This document shows positions 1 through 7,644 of a DNA stretch of 64,000 bases, in pieces. Under the pieces are notes generated by a model, which was not told the origin of the DNA, did not search any database, and saw only the letters and a list, made by a program, of their open reading frames with translations. This DNA comes from Mucilaginibacter flavidus (GTDB taxonomy: Bacteria; Bacteroidota; Bacteroidia; Sphingobacteriales; Sphingobacteriaceae), in assembly GCF_024055575.1 (NCBI RefSeq), contig NZ_JAMXOE010000002.1:372001-436000 (forward strand). The letters run 5' to 3'. Each line of letters begins with the position of its first letter. Within the stretch, counting starts at the first letter, position 1. A program made the position numbers and the translations under genes.

Positions 1-176
1 ACAGCCGATATAAAACCCATTAGCAAGGCTACAGGCACAGCAGATTTTAAATTTTCATGCTTTTTTGAGTACGATAAAATATTAAAAACTGCGGCCAATA
101 ATATAAAGCCTATTGGCAAGTGCACAATAAGCGGATGCAAATGGCCCGAAAACGTGCTGATATTCAAAAAAATCAT
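1..176 (-). CDS. DUF2231-like membrane protein, N-terminal part (cut by window edge)
   Basis: Only the first 58 codons are in the window; the gene runs off the left edge. The reading frame is open from an ATG at 176. The protein begins MIFLNISTFSGHLHPLIVHL and continues PIGFILLAA as a hydrophobic segment. The HPLIVHLPIG block is typical of the first membrane segment of DUF2231-type proteins, which in Bacteroidota often carry a cytochrome c domain further on; that part is not visible. The ATG overlaps the stop of the upstream NHL gene in an ATGA junction, so the two are probably translationally coupled. The gene is the last visible member of the planctomycete-type operon. The family call is inferred from a short segment. 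Confidence 0.65.
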   Translation of the reverse strand, partial: MIFLNISTFSGHLHPLIVHLPIGFILLAAVFNILSYSKKHENLKSAVPVALLMGFISA

Positions 177-1282
177 ACACGCGTTAATTTTACCGGGGCT
201 GTATGATAGGCATTCCACTGGCATACATACATATTTTTGTCTTCATCAACGCAAACATCATGACCATGATAAAAAACCGGGTTTACAGCTTGTAATGTTT
301 GCTGTAAAACGCCATTTTTATAAACCGGCGCAGCACCTCCCGGATTTGATATCACTTTGTTATCCGCATCCAAAATTGTTACAAAACCCGAATAGTCAAA
401 ACGTTTTCCGGCTGCATCCTTCGACCAGCATACACCGGCATAAACATTTGGTCCATTGATAACTGCACGGCAAACGTACATACCAGGCATATCAATACGT
501 TTAATAAATTTGCCATCAAGCGTAAATACCTTGAAACAATTTTCCTCGCGCGAAGTGCAGATCAGTGTTGGGTTATTTACGTCGCGGGTATCGACGGATA
601 CACCGTGCGCATTAATCAAATTATGTTCTGTATTAGCATTGTGGTGCCCGCCAAAATGACGAATATATTGCCCTTTACTGTTGTAATGGATGATATAATC
701 TGAGCCGTATCCATCAGCTACATAAATATCCCCATTAGGTGCTACAGCAGTTTCGGTTGGCTTAAATGGTTCATCATCTTTATAGATACCAATGGTACGG
801 GGGTGGCCAATAGCAAATATCAGCTTACCATCAAGGGTGGTTTTTAGAACCTGGCCCGACTGTCCGTAGCCATTACCTGTTTTGTCAACAGCCCAGCCGC
901 AGTCAGTGAGCAGTAAAAAATCTTCGCCCCCCTCTTTGCTGATGCTTAACCCGTGGCCACCCGGTAAAGCTGTTCCCCAGTAATCTATTAACTTTCCCGA
1001 TTTATCAAAGATCAGGATGTTATTGTGGATGTGGTCGCCAAGCATAATAAGGCGGCCCTTGCTGTCCTGCACCATTTCGTGGCAGTTAGCCAGCGGTGTA
1101 TTATTTATACTGATTTTTGCCCAGTTCTTGTCAGCCTTGTAGGTAAAGCCGGCTTGCCCTATAATTTGCTCGTCCGGCTGTTTATCTTTATGTAAAATAG
1201 CAAAGCTTCGCTCAGGTGTAGCTGCAACTGCTACAGATGCTATAGCAGAATTGCGAATAAAGTTTCTTCTCGAGTTATCCAT
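173..1282 (-). CDS. Tat-exported NHL-repeat beta-propeller protein
   Basis: 369 aa. The N-terminus carries a twin-arginine signal (SRRNFIRN, Arg5-Arg6) followed by an Ala/Val-rich hydrophobic stretch, so export by Tat is likely. The body has repeated NHL-type blades, for example around GRLIMLGDHIHNNILIFD, GDIYVADGYGSDYIIHYN and NMYVCQWNAYH, consistent with a six-bladed propeller like that of peptidyl-alpha-hydroxyglycine alpha-amidating lyases. Lyase activity cannot be inferred from the fold, and a role in binding or in an unknown periplasmic reaction is as likely. It lies 14 bp downstream of the DUF1501 gene and overlaps the DUF2231-like gene by 4 bp, so it belongs to the same operon. Confidence 0.8.
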   Translation of the reverse strand: MDNSRRNFIRNSAIASVAVAATPERSFAILHKDKQPDEQIIGQAGFTYKADKNWAKISINNTPLANCHEMVQDSKGRLIMLGDHIHNNILIFDKSGKLIDYWGTALPGGHGLSISKEGGEDFLLLTDCGWAVDKTGNGYGQSGQVLKTTLDGKLIFAIGHPRTIGIYKDDEPFKPTETAVAPNGDIYVADGYGSDYIIHYNSKGQYIRHFGGHHNANTEHNLINAHGVSVDTRDVNNPTLICTSREENCFKVFTLDGKFIKRIDMPGMYVCRAVINGPNVYAGVCWSKDAAGKRFDYSGFVTILDADNKVISNPGGAAPVYKNGVLQQTLQAVNPVFYHGHDVCVDEDKNMYVCQWNAYHTAPVKLTRV

Positions 1283-1296
1283 GGTTTTTTAAATTA

Positions 1297-2811
1297 TCAG
1301 GTTAATATATTTTTTACAACTTTCCCTTCCACATCGGTAAGGCGGAAACGCCTGCCCTGGAATTTATAAGTGAGCCGTTCATGATCAATACCCATCAGGT
1401 GTAAAAGTGTAGCATGGAAATCATGAACATGTACCGGATCTTTTACAATATTATAGCTGAAATCGTCAGTTTCGCCATAGGTGATACCGGGCTTAACACC
1501 TGCGCCAGCCATCCACATGGTAAAACAGCGCGGATGATGGTCGCGTCCGTAATCATTGGCTGTCAATTTTCCCTGGGAGTATACGGTACGGCCAAATTCG
1601 CCTCCCCAAATTACCAGGGTATCCTCCAGCAGTCCACGCTGTTTTAAGTCTTTGATCAAGGCGGCTGTCGCCTGGTCGGTTGCTTTACATTGTTGGGCAA
1701 TGCCCTTGGGCAAGCTGCTATGCTGATCCCACCCCTGGTGATAAAGTTGCAGGAACTTTACATCTTTTTCAAGCAGCTTACGTGCCAGCAAACAATTGGC
1801 GGCGTAAGTACCCGGATCACGGCTATCTGGGCCATACATCTCAAAAGCTTCATTTGGCTCATTAGCTGTACTCATTACTTCTGGCACAGATGTTTGCATC
1901 CGGTAAGCCATTTCGTATTGTGCTATTCTTGCATCAACCTCAGGATCGCCGTAGGCCCCATTTTGTAATTTATTAAGTTTTGAGAGGTAATCCAGCATTT
2001 CCTTCCGGTCGTTCCCATCGTAACCTTCAGGATTATTTAAAAACAACACCGGGTCTTTTCCCGAACCAAACTGTACCCCCTGGAATTTAGACGGAAGAAA
2101 TCCATTACCCCACAATCTCGAATACAGTGGCTGATCTTTTTGCCCGTTTTTAGAAACTAATACTATAAAGGTTGGCAAATTATTATTATCCGAACCTAAG
2201 CCGTAGCTTAACCACGAACCTATAGATGGCCGGCCGGGAAGCTGGTTACCTGTTTGAAAAAACGTAATCGCCGGATCGTGGTTGATCTGTTCTGAAAAAA
2301 CTGACTTTACAATACACAGATCATCAACCACCTGTGCTGTATGCGGCATCAGCTCACTCATCCATGTTTGGCTTTGCCCATGCTGGTTAAACTTAAAAAA
2401 CGATGGCACTACCGGCAGCGAACTTTGATTAGCGCTCATCCCGGTAAGCCGCTGTCCTTTTCGAACCGAATCGGGCAGGTTTTGCCCGGCCATAGTTGCC
2501 AGCTTAGGTTTGTAATCAAACAATTCAAACTGAGATGGCCCGCCGCTCATAAATAAATACACTACTCTTTTTGCCTTCGGGGCAAAATGAGGGATTGCCC
2601 TTAAAATATCCTGCTCGGTATCACCGGCACTACCGGCCATTGCTGTACCGGATTTGCCAAAAAGACTTTTACCAAATAACGACCCTACAGCTATTGCCCC
2701 CAAGCCCATCGCAGTTTTGGTTAAAAACTCGCGCCGTTCAAGCTTCTTATTTAGCTGCTCAAATTCAGGAGTATTGAGCCTAAACTCTTCATCGTGATGG
2801 TGATTTGACAT
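1297..2811 (-). CDS. DUF1501 (sulfatase/phosphatase-superfamily-like) protein, Tat-exported
   Basis: 504 aa. The N-terminus has a Tat motif (ERREFLTK, Arg26-Arg27) followed by a Gly/Ala-rich hydrophobic segment. The body shows the DUF1501 signature: RVVYLFMSGGPSQFELFDYK near residue 85, a WDQHSSLPKG block and a late GGEFGRT and DHHP region, which resembles the metal-binding part of alkaline phosphatase/sulfatase-fold proteins. DUF1501 genes are almost always paired with DUF1549/DUF1553 genes in Planctomycetes and in some Bacteroidota, and here the partner lies 5 bp upstream. The biochemical role is unproven. The length is normal for the family. Confidence 0.88.
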   Translation of the reverse strand: MSNHHHDEEFRLNTPEFEQLNKKLERREFLTKTAMGLGAIAVGSLFGKSLFGKSGTAMAGSAGDTEQDILRAIPHFAPKAKRVVYLFMSGGPSQFELFDYKPKLATMAGQNLPDSVRKGQRLTGMSANQSSLPVVPSFFKFNQHGQSQTWMSELMPHTAQVVDDLCIVKSVFSEQINHDPAITFFQTGNQLPGRPSIGSWLSYGLGSDNNNLPTFIVLVSKNGQKDQPLYSRLWGNGFLPSKFQGVQFGSGKDPVLFLNNPEGYDGNDRKEMLDYLSKLNKLQNGAYGDPEVDARIAQYEMAYRMQTSVPEVMSTANEPNEAFEMYGPDSRDPGTYAANCLLARKLLEKDVKFLQLYHQGWDQHSSLPKGIAQQCKATDQATAALIKDLKQRGLLEDTLVIWGGEFGRTVYSQGKLTANDYGRDHHPRCFTMWMAGAGVKPGITYGETDDFSYNIVKDPVHVHDFHATLLHLMGIDHERLTYKFQGRRFRLTDVEGKVVKNILT

Positions 2812-2816
2812 AGTGT

Positions 2817-5800
2817 TTATCTTTTTGTAAGGGATGCATCAGAATTTAATATGGTACTGGCAACAACCGTGTTGGCGGTCACTAAAGCTGCATCCAATTT
2901 TTTATCAATTTTATATTGGCCGGTATTTAGCCAGCCCTTCTCCTTTTCAGGATACTTTTTAAATTTATCGGCCTCAACCTGCTGAAGCATTAGCAGCAGA
3001 TCTACTTCTTTTGGTAAAGGCCTTTTTCCTGCAAGTTTTCTATACGTATCCGTTATGGCCTTTCGTTTATCGTTTATCCTGGTCATTTGCTCACCCAGCA
3101 CCCTGGCAGCTTCAATAAAAGTTGGATCATTAAGCGTAACCAGGGCCTGTAGCGGGGTATTGGTTTTTTGCCGGCGCATGATACAATAGCTGCGGGATGG
3201 TGCATCAAAGGTTGAAAGGGTTGGATTGGGTACCGATCTTTTTAAAACAACATATAAACTGCGCCTGTAAACAGCCTGGCCGGTATCAGGAATGTAATGA
3301 GTGTTGTTTATTTCCCACATACCATCCGGTTGATAGGGTTTTACGCTTTTACCGCCGATCCGGGCATTTAATAGTCCACTTGCAAACAAAGCATTGTCCC
3401 GTATCATTTCCGCCGTCATCCGGTAAGCTGGTCCGTGGGACAGGAAACGATTCTCCGGGTCTTTTTCTATTATTTCTGACGCGCGTGAGTCCTGCCTGTA
3501 CGTAGCAGACATAACGATCATTTTGTTTAGCGCCTTAACATTCCAGCCCGATTCCATAAAAGTTACTGCCAACCAATCCAGCAGCTCCGGATGCGATGGC
3601 ATTTCGCCCTGGTTACCAAAATCTTCGGCGGTTTTCACTATGCCAATACCAAAAAAGTTTTGCCAAAAACGATTTACAGCTACCCTCGCAGCCAAAGGAT
3701 TATCAGGGTTGGTTACCCATTGCGCCAGTCCATACCTGTTTTTAGGCAAATTTGATGGATACGGTAATATAGCCTCAGGGGTATTGGGGAAAACTTGTTC
3801 GCCACGCATGTCATAATTACCCCTTTTAAGCAGGAACGATTTCTTGGGTTTTGGCATTTCCTGCATTACCATTAACTCCTCAATATTCTCTGTTGAATCT
3901 GACAAAGTGGTTCGCAATGTTTTTAATTTCTCTGCCTCTGCTTTTAAATCACGATCGACGGCTGTTAAATAATAGCTTTTTAACACATCTACTTCAGCAG
4001 CTGACAGCGCAGACCTTTCTTTAGCCGCAATTTGGCTCCAACTTGCTTTTTGTGCCAGAATTTTGGCTTCAAACGGCGTTAATGTTCTGTTGTAAACAGT
4101 AATATCGTCAACTTTTCCGTCCTTAAAACCACGCCCCCGCTCCCAGGCGCCAATTTGCAACCCAGGTTGTGTTCCGCCAGTAAACAGGATATCTTTAGTC
4201 AACTGATCCATGGTGGTCTCCATTTTCATCTCGGCACCATCCTCATATAATTTAAATCCGGCAGCTTTCGATGAGCCATCGTAAGTTATGGTGAGCTGTA
4301 TCCATTTCTCACGCGGAACATCATCAACGCTCACTTTTGTAATAGCATTTGACGGGCCCGTGTGGGCCATATTCAATTCAAGCTTATTATTTTTCAAATA
4401 CAAATGGTATCCCTTGAAATTGTACAGGCGCTCGGCGGTGCCTTTATGAAGGATAATCCCCTCAGTAAGCTGTTTGGGGATATTCACCCAAATGCCGATG
4501 CTAAATGGTTCCGACTTCCTGAAAACACCCACTGGCTTTAAGTCAAGCCACGAATCGCCGCTCAAAAGCAACGCTTTGCCATCACCCCTATTTACAAACG
4601 ATGGCGCCTCGCCCGCCTGACCGCCTTCGCGCTTCATAACACCAACATTCTTGTTATTGGTTGTGTTAACTAAATTATTATTAAAAGTATAATATGCCTG
4701 TAAGCCATCGCCAGGTATTTCGCCTGTAGTAAGTTTTTTGTAGCTCCCGCTATTTAGCCATTTTTCAAAAGTGGCGCCTGCTTTATATCCTGTTTCAACT
4801 ATAGCTTTCTGCTCATTCGAAATATTGTGATTTATGAACTGCAATATCTTCTCCTTTTCTTTGGTTGGCAGCATCAAAGTAGGTGTGGGTAGTGCATCGT
4901 CAAACGAAATTTGCCCGGCCTCTTTTACATTATTAAAAAAGCTGAATAACTGGTAATAATTTTTTTGAGTAATCGGGTCGAATTTATGATCATGGCATTT
5001 GGCACAACCTACAGACAAGCCAAGCACTGCATTACCAAAGGTATTAGTGCGGTCCATTACATATTCCGTCTGAAATTCCTCTTCAACAATACCGCCCTCC
5101 ATATTTTGCGGGTGATTACGGTTAAAGGCAGTAGCAATAATCATATCGCGGGTCGGGTGGGGCATCAGGTCGCCGGCGAGTTGCCACTGCAGGAATTTAT
5201 CATAAGGAAAATTGCTGTTAAAAGCTTTTATTACCCAATCGCGATAGGGTGACATATCCCTTAGCTTGTCAACGGTGTAACCGTGCGAATCAGCATAACG
5301 CGCAACATCCAGCCAATCTACAGCCATTCTTTCGCCATAGTGCGGGGAATTCAGCAAACGATCAACCTGCTTTTCATAAGCATTTGCTGATTTGTCATTT
5401 AAGAAACCATCTATTTCACTCAGTGTTGGCGGAAGACCGGTTAGATCCAGCGAAAGCCGCCTCAACAACAGTTCCTTGTTCGCCTGCCCCGAAGGATGAA
5501 GATTTTTCTGCTGAAGCTTAGCCAAAACAAAATTATCTATCGGGTTATTAATTGTCCAGCCTTTTTCATCAACGTCAGGAACATTAGGTTTTATGGGTTT
5601 CACAAAGGCCCAATGCGGTTTATAAACAGCGCCATCCTTTATCCATTTTATCAAAATTGCTTTTTCAGTGGCTGTTAACGTATGGTGTGATTCCGGAGAA
5701 GGCATCCTGTACTTAGGGTCGTCAGAAAGAATACGGTGAAAGAATTCGCTCCCCGCCAAATCCCCCGGGTTAATGGCTACCTTACCCTTATCTTCCGGCA

Positions 5801-6050
5801 ATTCGGCATAGGCAAACTTTGCAATATCCAGCCTTAACCCAGCTTTTTGTTTTGCTTTATCAGGACCATGACATGCGAAACATTTGTCAGAAAGTATTGG
5901 CTTAACATCTGTATTATAATCCAATGATCCCGGCAGGGCATCATATGCCTGTTTCACATCGGGTGGCAGGTCAACAGATGGTGAATGAAAATAAATAAAA
6001 ACCACAACGGCCAAGCCGGCACATAGCAATATTAAAATGAGTCTTCTCAT
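2817..6050 (-). CDS. Planctomycete-type cytochrome (PSCyt1) - DUF1549 - LamG-like - DUF1553 protein
   Basis: 1077 aa. Residues 1-21 form a signal anchor. A single c-type heme motif CFACH (Cys57, Cys60, His61) sits in a PSCyt1 domain. DUF1549 follows (WAFVKPIKP, DNFVLAKL, then the CAKCHDHKFDPI block, a second CxxCH-type motif). A concanavalin/LamG-like insert occupies roughly residues 430-670 (GLQAYYTFNNNL, WVNIPKQLTEGIILHKGTAE). The C-terminal third is DUF1553 (NRFWQNFFGIGIVKTAEDFG, FDAPSRSYCIMRRQKTNTPL). The LamG insert suggests glycan or protein binding, and the heme suggests electron transfer, but no substrate is known. It is the first gene of the minus-strand operon. Confidence 0.9.
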   Translation of the reverse strand: MRRLILILLCAGLAVVVFIYFHSPSVDLPPDVKQAYDALPGSLDYNTDVKPILSDKCFACHGPDKAKQKAGLRLDIAKFAYAELPEDKGKVAINPGDLAGSEFFHRILSDDPKYRMPSPESHHTLTATEKAILIKWIKDGAVYKPHWAFVKPIKPNVPDVDEKGWTINNPIDNFVLAKLQQKNLHPSGQANKELLLRRLSLDLTGLPPTLSEIDGFLNDKSANAYEKQVDRLLNSPHYGERMAVDWLDVARYADSHGYTVDKLRDMSPYRDWVIKAFNSNFPYDKFLQWQLAGDLMPHPTRDMIIATAFNRNHPQNMEGGIVEEEFQTEYVMDRTNTFGNAVLGLSVGCAKCHDHKFDPITQKNYYQLFSFFNNVKEAGQISFDDALPTPTLMLPTKEKEKILQFINHNISNEQKAIVETGYKAGATFEKWLNSGSYKKLTTGEIPGDGLQAYYTFNNNLVNTTNNKNVGVMKREGGQAGEAPSFVNRGDGKALLLSGDSWLDLKPVGVFRKSEPFSIGIWVNIPKQLTEGIILHKGTAERLYNFKGYHLYLKNNKLELNMAHTGPSNAITKVSVDDVPREKWIQLTITYDGSSKAAGFKLYEDGAEMKMETTMDQLTKDILFTGGTQPGLQIGAWERGRGFKDGKVDDITVYNRTLTPFEAKILAQKASWSQIAAKERSALSAAEVDVLKSYYLTAVDRDLKAEAEKLKTLRTTLSDSTENIEELMVMQEMPKPKKSFLLKRGNYDMRGEQVFPNTPEAILPYPSNLPKNRYGLAQWVTNPDNPLAARVAVNRFWQNFFGIGIVKTAEDFGNQGEMPSHPELLDWLAVTFMESGWNVKALNKMIVMSATYRQDSRASEIIEKDPENRFLSHGPAYRMTAEMIRDNALFASGLLNARIGGKSVKPYQPDGMWEINNTHYIPDTGQAVYRRSLYVVLKRSVPNPTLSTFDAPSRSYCIMRRQKTNTPLQALVTLNDPTFIEAARVLGEQMTRINDKRKAITDTYRKLAGKRPLPKEVDLLLMLQQVEADKFKKYPEKEKGWLNTGQYKIDKKLDAALVTANTVVASTILNSDASLTKR

Positions 6051-6156
6051 TAAAAGAATTCTTTTAAGATTATGATTTTACTTTTCCAGATTCCTGGTTG
6101 GTTTATAAGTAGCCAATATACATCATATTCATATTTAATAAATAAGGCAATCTATT

Positions 6157-6390
6157 TTATTGGGCTGAAGGAGGCGGAACCCGGGTACCCCGTGTCTTAT
6201 TCGGTTTGTTACCCATGGTGAATATTATTTTACCGCCTTTCATCAATTCGTCCCGGTATAACCAGCAATTATTTAGTTGTTTACCGTTAAATTCTGCCGA
6301 TTGTATGTACACATTTACCTTTCCATGATTGTAGATCGACTTCACTCCAGCAAAACCATTGATTAATTCGCCACCTCCAAAACGAATTGA
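6157..6390 (-). pseudogene. GH92 alpha-mannosidase, C-terminal remnant
   Basis: The minus-strand frame ending at 6157 reads YIQSAEFNGKQLNNCWLYRD and then ELMKGGKIIFTMGNKPNKTRG. This is the terminal beta-sandwich signature of GH92 enzymes, whose usual form is YIQSxxLNGK followed by a D-I/L-MKGG block and MGxxPN. Upstream the frame stays open only to a stop at 6391-6393, and no other part of a roughly 750-residue GH92 is present, so this is a relic. The fragment ends next to the planctomycete-type operon and begins the decayed stretch before the polysaccharide locus. The family call rests on about 50 residues. Confidence 0.6.
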
Positions 6391-6624
6391 CTAACAATAG
6401 CTAATTTAATATATCATAATGTACAAACATATAATATATTTTAATTAAGCAATAGTAACTTCAAATATATTTCAACAGATATGAAGATTTCTCATGAGCT
6501 CTGGGAACATTGGTTACGGATCTATTTTCTAATTATAACCAAATCTAAACATTGGGCGTTCAACACAATATCAGTTGTATGGAAACAACTACGAAGCAAA
6601 CATTGGCTTTTATAGACTGCCCTA

Positions 6625-6711
6625 ATCCGGGTTCCAGAATCAGCATAGTCCTTATCAATATAAATCTCAAGAAACTCATCCTTCCGCTTATCTTTGCCAC
6701 ATGGCCGGCAT
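6625..6711 (+). repeat. 87-bp direct repeat, left copy (copy of the hemW leader and first codons)
   Basis: By eye, 6625-6711 aligns without gaps to 42617-42703 with 8 mismatches in 87 positions, both in plus orientation, 35,992 bp apart. The shared stretch includes AGAATCAGCATAGTCCTTAT, the -7-like TATCTTTG (6689-6696) and the ATGG at 6701, which corresponds to the hemW start codon at 42693. Similarity stops three to four codons into hemW, so the left copy encodes nothing. The pair brackets the polysaccharide-utilisation locus. Confidence 0.85.
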
Positions 6712-6906
6712 TGAATTAATAACTGTCACACAATCAGTTACATTCAAAAAATAACAAATAAGTAACACTGCGGCCAGCAAAAAGGTCGCCGCCAAGGCGA
6801 TTGTTCGTTTTGCGGACAAGGTACAGTCCCCCCGTATGACGTTCGCCGGGAGTACAGGGCTTTGCGGCCCTGGTGAAGCGGTCAAACATATTGGGCAAAA
6901 AAAGCA

Positions 6907-6999
6907 ATTACATCTTTCTTAAACTAAAATAAAAGGTCACTCCCTTACCGGGAACCGACTTGAACACGATCGTGCCATAGTCGTTAATGGTAGCAGTAT
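6907..6999 (-). pseudogene. Possible histidine kinase C-terminal remnant
   Basis: A minus-strand frame ending in TAA at 6907-6909 reads INDYGTIVFKSVPGKGVTFY and then FSLRKM. The SxPGKGxTFxF block is the usual last beta-strand segment of a HATPase_c domain. Only about 30 residues are readable and no N, G1 or other kinase box can be seen upstream, so this would be a relic. The match is short and could be chance, although it lies in a region that also holds another gene remnant. Confidence 0.35.
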
Positions 7000-7173
7000 A
7001 CATTTGCGATTAAACAGTGGGTAGAATCCGAGCAGTCGGGACAATCGCAAGTGAGCCAAAAAACTTAAAACACATGGAAAGAAATGTCAAGAATGCCTTT
7101 TACTGAATACTTTACCAAGTAATAATTCCTAACAGCCATTTACATGATATACCGCGTACTAATTGCTACGGCG

Positions 7174-7224
7174 ACAACATTTGTTCAGATGATTAAGCAT
7201 TAAATTGACAAATGTTGTTTTTTT
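7174..7224 (+). terminator. Inverted repeat followed by T run
   Basis: ACAACATTTGT (7174-7184) is matched perfectly by ACAAATGTTGT (7208-7218), followed directly by a run of T. The loop is 23 nt, long for an intrinsic terminator. It may end transcription entering from the decayed interval before the susC promoter, or it may be a protein-binding dyad. No gene ends just upstream on the plus strand. Confidence 0.35.
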
Positions 7225-7431
7225 ATGGCAAAAAATGTGTTACTCTACTTTCCCTCAAAGCTAATTTTACTCCTTTATAACAGTTACTATTCGTTAACTG
7301 TAAGTTACTATTATTATAAACCAGTAGAGCCGACCGGCCAGTTCCTTTTAAAATTTCGATTTAAGTTAAACCTTGATCGACCTGCACACAATGTTTAGTT
7401 GTATACAGGAAAGTATAATCCGGTTCAGTTC

Positions 7432-7445
7432 TGCAATCGATTGCA
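7432..7445. promoter_or_regulatory. LacI-family-type operator palindrome upstream of susC
   Basis: TGCAATCGATTGCA is a perfect 14-bp palindrome centred on CG. It fits the general LacI/GalR-type pattern TGnAAnCGnTTnCA. The same 14 bp, within a shared 17-bp string, occurs at 28108-28121 upstream of the hybrid regulator. A related half site, TGCAATCGC, lies at 7552-7560, closer to susC. No LacI-family gene is in the window, so the regulator would be encoded elsewhere. Confidence 0.55.
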
Positions 7446-7644
7446 TACCTTTTAAACACATATTTATGAGAGAATAAATAAAAAGTTTTTGTTTTGCCGG
7501 CCACAGATTGCGGCCCGCATTAAACTAAATCGGTGCCTGTTATTAGTATGGTGCAATCGCAAATTAAATTGAACCTCAATACACACGCTACCGATCGAAC
7601 AGCCAATTTAACTTTTACCAATTTTTCAATCAACAAACCAGAAT

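Larger units (their letters stand above)
6391..7644. other. Gene-poor decayed interval upstream of susC
   Basis: About 1.25 kb with no convincing intact gene. It holds the 87-bp copy of the hemW leader (6625-6711), a possible histidine kinase tail on the minus strand (6907-6999), an inverted repeat followed by a T run (7174-7224) and a LacI-type palindrome (7432-7445). A 65-codon minus-strand frame at 6688-6885 contains a hydrophobic stretch but resembles nothing and crosses the repeat copy. From about 7225 to 7644 the DNA is AT-rich and presumably holds the susC promoter and leader. No clear TTTG/TAnnTTTG pair was found close to susC. Confidence 0.6.

Noticed and set aside
6625..6711. tRNA gene or attachment site within a tRNA, suggested by the GGGTTCCAGAATC string
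   Set aside because: No cloverleaf can be built around it, and the same sequence is the hemW leader.
6688..6885. 65-codon minus-strand frame with a hydrophobic stretch
   Set aside because: It crosses the 87-bp repeat copy, resembles no family, and lies in decayed DNA; more likely chance.
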